Below are positions 34,601-42,338 of a stretch of DNA of 64,000 bases, one piece after another. Position 1 is the stretch's first letter. The number at the start of each line of letters is the position of its first letter. The translations under genes and the position numbers were made by a program. The stretch lies in the NCBI GenBank assembly GCA_013285405.1, contig CP053446.1, positions 967,985 through 1,031,984 of the forward strand. Reading direction: 5' to 3'. Below the pieces are notes generated by a model, which worked only from the letters and a program-made list of their open reading frames with translations, did not search any database and was not told the DNA's origin. The stretch comes from Ignavibacteriota bacterium. Lineage in GTDB: Bacteria; Bacteroidota; Ignavibacteria; Ignavibacteriales; Ignavibacteriaceae.

Positions 34601-34946
34601 CGCTTTTTGTTCCAATCCACAAATAACCGGAACGGTCTTCATACATAGCCCAGATAATATTTTCCGATATCGAAGATTTAGCATCAGGATTATTTCGATA
34701 GACTTTTATTTCATATCCATCAAATCTGTTCAGACCATCGTCAGTTCCAAACCAGATAAACCCGTAGTGATCTTGCAGCAGACAATTAACAAAACTGTTT
34801 GATAATCCCTGTTTTGCAGTTAACTGCCCGAACGGAATTGATTGAGAAAAAATTTGTTCATTAACAGTACTGAGTATAACAAAACAAATTAAAAAATGAA
34901 TTCGGCTGAATTCCGATATTATCGTATTGTTCTTTCCGAATAACAT
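31674..34946 (-). CDS. Propeller-sensor histidine kinase (HisKA_3 type), partner of the LuxR-type regulator
   Basis: 1090 residues. Signal/anchor at the N-terminus (IHFLICFVILSTV), then ~12 Reg_prop propeller repeats (~40-690, cores I-W-F-G-T-D-D-G-L-N-R-F), a Y_Y_Y domain (~745-810, YMLVGFDKSW, NLDPGEYTF), one membrane segment (~815-840), a coiled-coil linker rich in Glu/Lys, and a NarX-type HisKA_3 domain with His900 (DLHDEIGSNLSS). The HATPase region ends with DDGKGFDIS and GNGLKNIKSRA. It senses a periplasmic ligand and phosphorylates the regulator encoded next. The last six codons, ITHLRD, are exactly palindrome copy 4, with TGA next. The start codon has no strong ribosome site. Confidence 0.92.
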   Translation of the reverse strand: MLFGKNNTIISEFSRIHFLICFVILSTVNEQIFSQSIPFGQLTAKQGLSNSFVNCLLQDHYGFIWFGTDDGLNRFDGYEIKVYRNNPDAKSSISENIIWAMYEDRSGYLWIGTKSGGLNKYDPRNDSFEHFKLDSTSTDEINITCIYEDSKNNLWIGSYKHGLFRFNPSKNKFDHWQNTTENLNLLSDNFITSILEDNNSGLWISTYSGLTKYTPDQVEQPFKKVLPDLNIPVWSLSKSTFSENSFWMGTLNGLLKFNFINEEFVSVPLPINSDLQFANSVSSVAEEIYSDEKILWIGTFGGLVRLNLITGYSERFTQSKKANFEFLSNQVQDMLIDKSGVVWFATENGVNIYSPKNSKFNSTVSIGQTPAISPELFNKSVRAITQTKDGTIWFGTDAGLFEIKNNAGNQTSIWNSELQSLNIWSLSAGSSGNIWIGTYGQGLKELDLKTNNIISPKIDNPTFNLSAFNYIKTIIQDVDGKLWMGFWGAGLAKLNPVNGKVDHWRNEPENPTSLSFNDVWSLYMDRKGRLWIGTNGGGLDLFNEDTSAIFYNWNSNNKEGKKLSSDNIYTIRESVKAKNLQNQTVLWIGTANGLNKFLIKNDSGSRNGSQLDVEIKYFTVENGLSDNAIESIIEDDDGNLWIGTGAGISFFNTEGETFINFSASDGLIGSSFNSSAGLKTSNGLIYFGCTTGLNYFNPKNIKQSTFSPAVIITDFQLFNQPSDTNNNSNLPSNIFTEKEITLSYYQNDFSFQFASFDYNAPEKNQYAYMLVGFDKSWIFCGTRRFVTYTNLDPGEYTFRVKATNSDGVWNEKGTQISIIITPPFWKTWWAYSIYAIAFVGCLLLIRSAETRRRKKKEEERLRRLKEAALLREAELKAKNIEQEKEIEKQKIRNRIAQDLHDEIGSNLSSISLMSELIQKDEKINEEAAEKIKRIRKVAKGSTQAIRDIVWLTNPSSDSLKDLISKMKQVADDLLIKYITSIDYPKDVPEINLLPETKRNLFLIYKESLNNIVKHSGAKRVDIRFNLDINKLFLSIKDDGKGFDISSESGGNGLKNIKSRANEIDAELNFESQIGKGTLLELNINITHLRD
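31677..31694. repeat. 18-bp palindrome ATCACGCA-AG-TGCGTGAT, copy 4, within the kinase gene
   Basis: Perfect 8-bp arms; read on the minus strand it encodes I-T-H-L-R-D followed immediately by the TGA stop at 31674-31676. Confidence 0.9.
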
Positions 34947-35095
34947 ATTAACCGAATATTAAGTTTATCTTTAACACAAATATTTCAATAAAAGTTCTTC
35001 GTTTAATGAATTTGCATTCCAGAAAATAAGAAAAAAATAATTAAAGAAAAGTCTCCGTTTTAAATAATTATACTTGTGGCTGAACATTATGAACA

Positions 35096-35131
35096 ATAAA
35101 AAACCTCTGCTAACACACAATAGCAGAGGTT
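35096..35131 (-). terminator. Rho-independent terminator of the LamG/T9SS gene
   Basis: AACCTCTGCTA (35102-35112) and TAGCAGAGGTT (35121-35131) form a perfect 11-bp stem; the minus strand continues TTTTTATTG. It lies 22 bases after the stop at 35154. Confidence 0.9.
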
Positions 35132-35153
35132 AAAATGAACGTTTTTACAAGTC

Positions 35154-37238
35154 TTATTTCAATAAAATCATCTTCTTGACATCAGTATATTCGCTTCCGT
35201 TAACACCAGTAGCTTCAATCTTATAGAAATAAACTCCACTATTGATACCGGCAGCATTAAAGTCATAAGTATGAACTCCTTGTGATAGATCCTGATCAAT
35301 CAATGAAATTACTTGCTGACCAAGAACATCGAATACCTTCAGACTGACTTTTGAATCAACAGCCAGTGAGAACGTAATCTTTGTACTTGGGTTGAATGGG
35401 TTCGGATAGTTTTGATCAAGGCTGAAAGAAACAGGAGCAACGACATCAACAGCAACTTCATTTGAGTAAGTGAATGTTCCATCAAAATCGATCTGCTTCA
35501 GTCTGTAAGTATAATGATCTGAGCGAAGATTCTGATCAGTGAATGAATATGACTTTGGTTCAGAAGTAGTACCGAAGCCGGGAACGAAAGCAACTTCCAC
35601 AAACTCTGAGTTACCGATTTTTCTCTCAACACTGAAACCGCTGTTATTGAGTTCAGTTGCAGTTTGCCAGAGCAGCTTTACATCAGCACCAATAACTGAA
35701 GCAGTGAATGATGTCAGCTCAACCGGAACAATCGAAATATTCCAGGTTGCAGCAACTTCTGTTGCATCGAGTGCACGATTGTAAAATCTGAATTCATCCA
35801 TAATAGATCCTGCAGGCATTCCTGTGGAAGAACCGTATGCACCGACTTTAAAATTATCAGTACCTGTCATATTCAGCGCTCCAGCTTGTGGTTGTGTAAC
35901 AGTCAGGGCACCATTTATGTACGCATAAACTGTTGGTACCGATGAATCATAAACAAAAGTTAAAACTGAAGGACCAGGGCCAACACCTGGAACAGTTATA
36001 TCTGATCCACCAATTCCTGTGAGTCTCATCAACACACCATATTGACCAGCCGCACCGGAATAGAAGCAGCGCCAGCCCACAGCAACGGTACCACCGAAAA
36101 GATAATTCAGTGCACTTCCAGCCGGGAGATTGTTAAGATACATACTAATTGTCCAGCTGCTCGTACCGAGATCAGGTATCCAGCCTGAATTTACGTAATC
36201 AGTTGAAGATGAACCACCGGAACCAATTAATCCATCATCAAATTGACCTGTTGGACCCATAGTCAAACCTCCAAGAACATCTGCAAATTGGGAACCACTT
36301 CCAGGAACTGCAAAATTTTGTGTTGTGGATGAACCAGCTTCATCAAATAAATAATAAAGTACTTCAGGCAAACCAAAGCCACCGCCACCTGTTTCGTATA
36401 TCCAAGTACCTCCACTGAAAACTTCAGATGTAGTCCACGGATTAGTCAGTGGTGTACCATAGGCATTAGCAACAAGATCATAAACATAAATACTTCCCGG
36501 TTCGTCTATTATTAAATAGGCGATACTATTATTACTGACAGCTAAACCATCAATATCTGTTTGACCGGATGGATAAGCTGTGATAAATGTTCCGGTACCG
36601 TCATTATTAATTCGAAACAAACCTGAACCAAATGGTGTTGTGTCGTCATTAGTTGCATAAATATTTCCATTATTCGGATCAATTGCCAAACCTCCGAGAT
36701 CGAAATCAGCATCTGCGTAGTCAATAAAAACAGTTGCAACAAACGTTGAAGTATTGATCTTATAAATTGCTTCATTAGCTACATTCTTCATACCATATAA
36801 CTCACCATTGTAAAAAGCAAGACCAACTAACGATTGATTTGCACCGGCTGTGTCTGTTATTGTACCAAGCAAAGTAGCTGTACCTCCAACAGACCATTCA
36901 TACAAAGTTGCACCGCTATTGAAATATATTTTATTGTTGTTAATATCAAATGCAGCGCCCCAAACTTGTGTTCCATTAAAAGCCGACAGCCAATTATTAG
37001 TTGTGACATCACCAACATATGATGAGACAGTAACGTCATCAACACCTATGAAGAGTGGGTGAGTTACATCAAAAACTCCATCTGAAATTTTTACCTGGTA
37101 CTTCGACGGAAACAGTTCAGCATCATGCGCTATTGCCTGTTCAAGTAAAGTTTCCTCAGAATCGTTGGCGATTTCTTGTGCGGGTACAGGGCAGCAGAAA
37201 TATATTAGCAGGGTGAATAAAATGAAAAGTTGTTTCAT
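35154..37238 (-). CDS. Secreted propeller-LamG protein with T9SS sorting domain
   Basis: 694 residues with an AAGGAGG site and signal peptide (LFILFTLLIYFCCPVPAQ). Residues ~60-290 contain propeller-like repeats (LVGLAFYNGELYGM, LGGLAIDPNNGNIYATN, IDGLAVSNNSIAYLI). Residues ~300-500 are a LamG-like jelly roll (VNSGWIPDLGTSSWTISMYL, FKVGAYGSSTG, SIMDEFRFYNRALDATEV). Then PVELTSFTASVIGADVKL-LWQTATELNNSGFSVERK, an Fn3-like domain typical of T9SS cargo, and a final sorting domain (DQNYPNPFNPSTKITFSL ... YTDVKKMILLK). The CTD here is clean, with no palindromic insert. Its own promoter must lie in the 480-base region upstream. Confidence 0.88.
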   Translation of the reverse strand: MKQLFILFTLLIYFCCPVPAQEIANDSEETLLEQAIAHDAELFPSKYQVKISDGVFDVTHPLFIGVDDVTVSSYVGDVTTNNWLSAFNGTQVWGAAFDINNNKIYFNSGATLYEWSVGGTATLLGTITDTAGANQSLVGLAFYNGELYGMKNVANEAIYKINTSTFVATVFIDYADADFDLGGLAIDPNNGNIYATNDDTTPFGSGLFRINNDGTGTFITAYPSGQTDIDGLAVSNNSIAYLIIDEPGSIYVYDLVANAYGTPLTNPWTTSEVFSGGTWIYETGGGGFGLPEVLYYLFDEAGSSTTQNFAVPGSGSQFADVLGGLTMGPTGQFDDGLIGSGGSSSTDYVNSGWIPDLGTSSWTISMYLNNLPAGSALNYLFGGTVAVGWRCFYSGAAGQYGVLMRLTGIGGSDITVPGVGPGPSVLTFVYDSSVPTVYAYINGALTVTQPQAGALNMTGTDNFKVGAYGSSTGMPAGSIMDEFRFYNRALDATEVAATWNISIVPVELTSFTASVIGADVKLLWQTATELNNSGFSVERKIGNSEFVEVAFVPGFGTTSEPKSYSFTDQNLRSDHYTYRLKQIDFDGTFTYSNEVAVDVVAPVSFSLDQNYPNPFNPSTKITFSLAVDSKVSLKVFDVLGQQVISLIDQDLSQGVHTYDFNAAGINSGVYFYKIEATGVNGSEYTDVKKMILLK

Positions 37239-37720
37239 AAAGCGTCCTCCTTGAAATTTGATTGTTGTTCAGATAGTTGACTATCCTGATTACAACTTTG
37301 AAAATTAATTTGAAAAAGTCAACCTTTCATCAAAAAAATTTTTATCTGGGGTAAACCTTCCGGAGGAACTTTAAAAACTTCTATCAACTTGCAAAGCAGG
37401 TATGAATTTGATAAAAAAGATTCATATAGCCAGAATTTAGTTTATTGTCGCTCAGTTTGACTTTAACAGAACGAGCTAAATTTTATCAAATATTTTAACA
37501 TTAATCGATCTTTTGTCACCCGCAAAATTGACGTCTGATCTTATTTTAGGAAATATCTCCGAATGGTTTTCTGTAAAACTGACTTATGATATTTCCAAAA
37601 AATCCACTTTTTCCATGTTTGAACAGGTTTTTTTATGATTACTTTATTTTTTCGTCAGATTTTTCGGCAGGAATATTGTCGCTACTTTGAGAAAAGATTG
37701 GGAGAACAACCTATAGTAAT
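37239..37720. other. 482-base divergent intergenic region
   Basis: Lies between the minus-strand LamG gene and the plus-strand histidine kinase gene. It is AT-rich, has no supported open frame, and must hold promoters for both. The kinase gene is preceded by GAGAACAACC rather than a strong ribosome site. No long hairpin or repeat was noted. Confidence 0.5.
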
Positions 37721-39652
37721 ATGATTCATAAACCACCAAAACTTCAGCTTAGCCTAACAATTCAGTTTGCTGTCTTCTTCATAATTGTTGCTGCTTTCAT
37801 TTATTTCTACTTCAGCCAGAAGTTTGAAGAAGAAGTACTTGATAAATTTATGTTCAAAGCAGAAGTGATAACTAAATTCATTGAACAAAATCCTGATTAT
37901 TTTGACTCAAAAATAGTTACCGATAAAACTGAAATTATTCAGTTGATGGCATTAAATGAAATCAATTATCTGGTCATTGAAAACCAGAAAGGAGAACTAG
38001 TTGATGCCGTAAATCTGGATTTAGCTGAATATTATCTCTATGTCTCAGCCGACAAACGGGATTATATCTCTTTTGATGAATCAATCTATAAAATTGTTAT
38101 ACCTATTCGTCATGATGAAATGCGAATAGGAAAAGTATACCTTGGTTTTAATGCAAGAAAAATCGCTAGTGAACTTAGAAGTAAAACACTTTTAACTGCA
38201 CTTTTCAGTTTAACAATTTTATTAGCGGGCATGATTTTCACATACTTCCTGAGTTCAATATCATTCCGCCCAATTACAAAACTTATTTCTGCACTTAGTA
38301 AATCAGACATTCAGGAACAAAAACTTCTGCTAAGCAATTTTAAAAATGATGAGATTGGAATACTTGCCGGAAGAATTTATAATATTTTAAATGAATTGGA
38401 TAAATCATCTAATGAAGTAGAAAATTTAAATGAGAAGCTGAAAAGCCTGTTCAGGGAAAAAATTTATGAGCTTGATGTTGAAATCAGTCATAGAAAGAAA
38501 GCAGAAATATTCTTAAAGAAAACAGAAGAAATGTTCAAAATTCTGTTTGAGAGTGCACCGATAGGTATGTTAATTGTTTCGAATGAAGGGAAGGTTTTAA
38601 AATCTAATAAGGCATTCTGCAACACTGTTGGCTATGATGAGTTTGAAGTTACAAGACTTCATATCAAAAACTTTTTTGATGATTCTTCAATGGGTAATTT
38701 AAAATCTACATATCACAAAATAATGGAGAGTGAAAGTCTGGACCTTGAAGCTAAACTTACTAAAAGAAGTGGACGCAAATTATTTACGTTGTTGAAATCA
38801 ATTAAAATCCGGGATGAAGAAGGTAAACCAATTAATACACTTCTTCAGGTGCTTGATATTTCCGAAATTAAACGAGTTCAGGGAGAACTTGAACTAGCTT
38901 TAGAACAGGCAAAAGAATCTGACAGACTGAAGAGCGCATTTCTGGCGCAAATGTCCCATGAAATCAGAACACCTCTCAATGTTATCCTTCCATCAATCCC
39001 GATTTTAGCGGATGAGATTGGCGAGAAAGATAAAGAAATGGTTTCTATTCTTCATGCAGTTGATAATGCAGGAAAGAGATTATACAGGACTATTGATATG
39101 ATCCTTTCGATGTCTGCTGTTCAAAGTGGAAATTATAAAGCAAAGTTTGAAAAGATTAATCTCGCAGAAGATATTAATAATCTTACTCAGGAGTTTACGA
39201 CCATCTGTAAGGACAAAGGTTTAGAAATTTATTTCAATAATAAATGTAAAAGTTCTGATATTTCTGCTGACAGATATACAATTGGTCAGGTTTTTCAGAA
39301 TTTAATTGGTAATGCAATAAAATACACCCAGAAGGGTAAAATCACTGTTTCGATTGAAGATTTTGAAGACAATAAAATTATAATAAGAGTAGCAGATACC
39401 GGTATCGGAATGTCTGAAAAATATCAGAAGAATCTTTTTACACCTTTTTCACAGGAAGATGCCGGGCAAACCAGAAAGTATGAAGGCAATGGATTAGGTC
39501 TTGCATTAGTTAAAGAATATGTGACTCTTAACAAAGGGCAGATTTCTGTTAAAAGTGAAAAGAATAAAGGTTCTGAATTTTCTGTAGTCTTTGAAAAAAT
39601 ACTAATTAGGGTTACTGCAAAGGATAAAAACCTTATGCTTGACGAAGTTTAA
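37721..39652 (+). CDS. Membrane PAS-domain sensor histidine kinase
   Basis: 643 residues. Two membrane segments (~12-32 and ~155-180) enclose an extracytoplasmic domain of about 120 residues. A HAMP-like linker (SFRPITKLISALSKS) and coiled coil follow, then a PAS domain (~265-385: FKILFESAPIGMLIVSNEG), HisKA with His413 (MSHEIRTPLNVIL) and an HATPase domain (NLIGNAIKYT, VADTGIGMSEKYQ, GNGLGLALVKEY, GSEFSVVFEK). It autophosphorylates in response to an external or PAS-bound signal. No response regulator gene is adjacent, so it is an orphan kinase here; a partner elsewhere is likely. The gene is monocistronic by position. Confidence 0.9.
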   Translation: MIHKPPKLQLSLTIQFAVFFIIVAAFIYFYFSQKFEEEVLDKFMFKAEVITKFIEQNPDYFDSKIVTDKTEIIQLMALNEINYLVIENQKGELVDAVNLDLAEYYLYVSADKRDYISFDESIYKIVIPIRHDEMRIGKVYLGFNARKIASELRSKTLLTALFSLTILLAGMIFTYFLSSISFRPITKLISALSKSDIQEQKLLLSNFKNDEIGILAGRIYNILNELDKSSNEVENLNEKLKSLFREKIYELDVEISHRKKAEIFLKKTEEMFKILFESAPIGMLIVSNEGKVLKSNKAFCNTVGYDEFEVTRLHIKNFFDDSSMGNLKSTYHKIMESESLDLEAKLTKRSGRKLFTLLKSIKIRDEEGKPINTLLQVLDISEIKRVQGELELALEQAKESDRLKSAFLAQMSHEIRTPLNVILPSIPILADEIGEKDKEMVSILHAVDNAGKRLYRTIDMILSMSAVQSGNYKAKFEKINLAEDINNLTQEFTTICKDKGLEIYFNNKCKSSDISADRYTIGQVFQNLIGNAIKYTQKGKITVSIEDFEDNKIIIRVADTGIGMSEKYQKNLFTPFSQEDAGQTRKYEGNGLGLALVKEYVTLNKGQISVKSEKNKGSEFSVVFEKILIRVTAKDKNLMLDEV

Positions 39653-39757
39653 TATTCCTTTCCACAAAATATCTCCTCATAAATCTTACCTGTAATTTAA
39701 GCAAGCACTATTAAATAATGCTTCACTTTCTGATTTAATTTGTGATTTCACTCTCAT

Positions 39758-39765
39758 TATCTTTG
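39758..39765 (+). promoter_or_regulatory. Bacteroidota-type -7 promoter box before trhO
   Basis: TATCTTTG, with TTTG 15 bases upstream (39739-39742). It lies about 90 bases before the ATG at 39855, which leaves a leader with two short overlapping open frames (from 39791 and 39796); the second ends in TGA overlapping the trhO ATG. Whether they are translated is unknown. Confidence 0.45.
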
Positions 39766-39854
39766 TGATAAAAATTATAATTGAGTAAAAATGAAATGCC
39801 GGAAATGTCAGATAATCAAATCAGAAATACAAAAGCACAGGGAGAAAAGGCAGA

Positions 39855-40745
39855 ATGAAGAGTTACAGAATACTTCTTTTCTATAAATATGTGTTTGTTC
39901 AGCATCCCGCGGTAATTGTGAATGAGCATTTAAATTGGTGTATTCAAAATGATATTAAAGGAAGAATCTTTTTTGCAAATGAAGGTGTGAATGGAACAGT
40001 TTCCGGGACAGTTGAAAATATTGAGAAATACAAAATACAAATAGCAAGCTATCCTGAGTTTGCTGATATTTGGTTTAAAGAAGATGAAGCCGATGAACAT
40101 GCTTTCAAAAAAATTCACGTGAGGTTAAAAAATGAAATAGTGAACGGTGATCTTGAGAGTGTTTCAATTGAGCACGGAGGGAAAAGACTTTCTCCCGCGG
40201 AACTACTTCGATTGTATAAAGAAGGAAAAGAATTTGTACTCGTTGATACTCGTAACTGGTATGAAAGCAAAATCGGTAAATTTAAAAACGCTATTACTCC
40301 TCCGATGAAAAATTTTCGTGAATGGAAAAAAGTAGTCAATGAAGATCTCAGGAATCTTAAAGATAAAACAGTTGTTACGTATTGCACCGGTGGAATTCGT
40401 TGTGAGAAAGCGTCTGCTTATTTGGTTGAAAACGGATTTAAAGATGTTTACCAGCTTGATGGCGGGATTATAAATTTTATTAAAAAATTTCCTGACACTT
40501 ATTGGGAAGGTGGAATGTTCGTTTTTGATGAACGAAGAGTTGTTAATCCAAATTCAAAAGAAGAATTAAAACACATCGCTCAATGTTACTTTTGCGGTAA
40601 ACCAACATCATATTATATCAATTGCCATAATGTGGATTGTGATAAAATAATTGTGAGCTGTCACGAATGCAAAGTCGTAAATGATTATTGTTGTTCGGAT
40701 GAATGCAGAGCAAGCCTGAATAAAAGAAAAGTTTTTCACGGTTAA
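39855..40745 (+). CDS. trhO: tRNA uridine-34 hydroxylase / rhodanese-family protein
   Basis: 296 residues of the TrhO (YceA) family, which hydroxylates U34 of tRNAs with oxygen to give ho5U. The N-terminal ~100 residues form the acylphosphatase-like domain (FANEGVNGTVSGTVENI), followed by a rhodanese domain (~110-215) with FVLVDTRNWYESKIGKFKNA and the active-site loop around Cys177, YCTGGIRCEKASAYL. The C-terminal part has the zinc-binding Cys set typical of longer members (CYFCGKP, CHNVDCDK, CHECK, CCSDEC). Cytoplasmic, no signal peptide. Preceded by GGAGAAAAGG. The usual length is 300-350 residues, so it is complete. Confidence 0.9.
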   Translation: MKSYRILLFYKYVFVQHPAVIVNEHLNWCIQNDIKGRIFFANEGVNGTVSGTVENIEKYKIQIASYPEFADIWFKEDEADEHAFKKIHVRLKNEIVNGDLESVSIEHGGKRLSPAELLRLYKEGKEFVLVDTRNWYESKIGKFKNAITPPMKNFREWKKVVNEDLRNLKDKTVVTYCTGGIRCEKASAYLVENGFKDVYQLDGGIINFIKKFPDTYWEGGMFVFDERRVVNPNSKEELKHIAQCYFCGKPTSYYINCHNVDCDKIIVSCHECKVVNDYCCSDECRASLNKRKVFHG

Positions 40746-40754
40746 TGTTAAAAT

Positions 40755-40826
40755 TGTCATTCTGAGCAAAGCGAAGAATCTCAGGTTAGCGAGATTCTTC
40801 AGTTGCTTTGCTCTTTCAGAACGACA
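40755..40826. repeat. Long hairpin, dispersed GTCATTCTGAGC-type palindromic element
   Basis: Stems: TGTC/GACA at the ends, AGCAAAGC/GCTTTGCT, and GAAGAATCTC (40773-40782) with GAGATTCTTC (40791-40800). The GTCATTCTGAGC-x-AAGCGAAGAATCTC form is a very common dispersed element in uncultured bacteria. It lies between convergent trhO and DUF2911 genes and may also stop transcription from both sides. Confidence 0.75.
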
Positions 40827-40835
40827 TATACGAAA

Positions 40836-41669
40836 CTACTTCTTCCAATCCTCTAACATCTTTTTCATATTATCAAAATCAAATGGAGCTTCTTCCATTT
40901 TATTGCCAAGATCAATAGCTTTTTCCATCGTGATAATTGCTTCATCCTTCATACCAAGTTTATTCTGAAGCTGAGCTTTAACCCTGGTATTCCAATATAC
41001 TTCGTTTATCAAACACGAAGCTTCTGCCCATTTTAAAGCTTCTTCAAGATTTGAATTTGAAGTCAGACAATATTGAGCAGCCTGAAACGTAGGTGACCAG
41101 CTAAGTTGTTCTCTTGCATTACTGAGGAATAATTCCTGTGTGTCAGTTTCGATTTTGAAGGGAACTATTAATTTATCCCACGCAAGATTTACGTTAGCTG
41201 AATTATCTGTAACATCTGTAAACAAGAAAGTCATCCTCTCCATAAATGCATGATCTTCAGGTTTTACTTTTATTCGCAGAGCATCTTTTGCTGGATCGTA
41301 AGTTGAGCTGCCATCAACTTTTGTGTCTTTACTGAATATAATTTCCCACTCGCTTTCTCCGGGTATAATATGAATTCCGTATGTACCGGCTGGCAAATCA
41401 TTGCCGTTTACTTTTACAGGATTACTGAAAGTAATTGAAGTAACTTCATTTGCCCCAGTTCTCCACACTTCACCGAAAGGTACAAGTTCTCCAAATATTT
41501 TTCTTCCTTTAACTCCCGGTGAACTATAATCAATACTGACTTCAGTAATGCCAACCATTTGTGTCACAGTTGCATCAGGACTCGGGCGCGGTGTTTTTAT
41601 CTGCTGTCCGATTACGATGATTGAAAAAATAAAGATAAGTATAAGTGAAAGTTGAAATGTTTTCAACAT
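40836..41669 (-). CDS. DUF2911-family exported protein
   Basis: 277 residues, AGGAG site, signal peptide (LSLILIFIFSIIVIGQ). The N-terminal two thirds match DUF2911: PRPSPDATVTQMVGITEVSI, SSPGVKGRKIFGELVPFGEVWR-TGANEVT, and PAGTYGIHIIPGESEWEIIF are all family landmarks. The C-terminal ~90 residues look helical and TPR-like (SPTFQAAQYCLTSNSNLEEAL, DEAIITMEKAIDLG), an arrangement seen in many members. The function of DUF2911 is not known; it occurs in Bacteroidota periplasmic proteins. The gene is single on this strand. Confidence 0.85.
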   Translation of the reverse strand: MLKTFQLSLILIFIFSIIVIGQQIKTPRPSPDATVTQMVGITEVSIDYSSPGVKGRKIFGELVPFGEVWRTGANEVTSITFSNPVKVNGNDLPAGTYGIHIIPGESEWEIIFSKDTKVDGSSTYDPAKDALRIKVKPEDHAFMERMTFLFTDVTDNSANVNLAWDKLIVPFKIETDTQELFLSNAREQLSWSPTFQAAQYCLTSNSNLEEALKWAEASCLINEVYWNTRVKAQLQNKLGMKDEAIITMEKAIDLGNKMEEAPFDFDNMKKMLEDWKK

Positions 41670-41751
41670 TATTTTCTCCTTAGATTAGTTTGAATGAGGT
41701 TTGTTTAGTTAAATTTGGTTGCGAAGTTAATGAGCGATTTCATCATATACA

Positions 41752-42300
41752 ATGCTAACAGATAAAGAAAATTTAGAAACATCTAAACAAAGCTTAAACA
41801 AAGCAAAATCTTATACAAAAACGGACCACTTGAAGAGATGGATTCCGTCTCTTATAATATTGCCAATATCATTTTACTGGGTTTTGAATCGGGGTGATTT
41901 CAGTTTACTTGATAACATTGATCTGGTAATCCATGAAGCCGGTCACTTTTTCTTTAGCTTATTTGGCAAATATATTTACACGCTTGGCGGTACTTTAATG
42001 CAGATTATTCTCCCATCGATTATTGCAGTTTATTTTTTAAGAAATAATTACAGGACGGGAGTACAATTTGGTTTATTGTGGCTTGGGCAGAACTTTATTA
42101 ACATCAGCGTCTATGCTGCGGATGCACAAGCCAGAAAACTTCCGTTACTTGGGGGCAACAAAGTTTATCACGACTGGCATTATCTTCTCGGAGAAGTTGG
42201 TTTACTCGAACACGATTATCTGGTCGGTTACATTTTCTTTGGGATATCAATTTTGATTTTTATTGTTGCTGTGTTAATGCCTCTTTTAACTCACGATTAA
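41752..42300 (+). CDS. Multi-pass membrane protein with HEAGH motif (possible M50-like fold), family not recognised
   Basis: 182 residues. After a polar N-terminus (~1-35) there are at least four hydrophobic segments (~38-50, 63-80, 85-100, 155-178). H-E-A-G-H-F-F-F in the second segment fits the HExxH zinc site of membrane metalloproteases, and a second polar cluster (DWHYLLGEVGLLEHD) carries His and Asp/Glu residues that could complete a metal site. Bacterial M50 proteases also have an N-D-x-x-P/LDG motif near the C-terminus, which is not obvious here. I therefore describe it as membrane protein with a putative metal site. It lies 38 bases before a MORN-TonB gene, possibly in one transcript. 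Confidence 0.6.
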   Translation: MLTDKENLETSKQSLNKAKSYTKTDHLKRWIPSLIILPISFYWVLNRGDFSLLDNIDLVIHEAGHFFFSLFGKYIYTLGGTLMQIILPSIIAVYFLRNNYRTGVQFGLLWLGQNFINISVYAADAQARKLPLLGGNKVYHDWHYLLGEVGLLEHDYLVGYIFFGISILIFIVAVLMPLLTHD

Positions 42301-42338
42301 ATTGTATCTTTTCAAATAAAAAATAATAAACGGAATCA

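Noticed and set aside
40755..40826. Possible small RNA gene
   Set aside because: The hairpin is a common dispersed palindromic sequence, and no promoter is visible; I call it a repeat.
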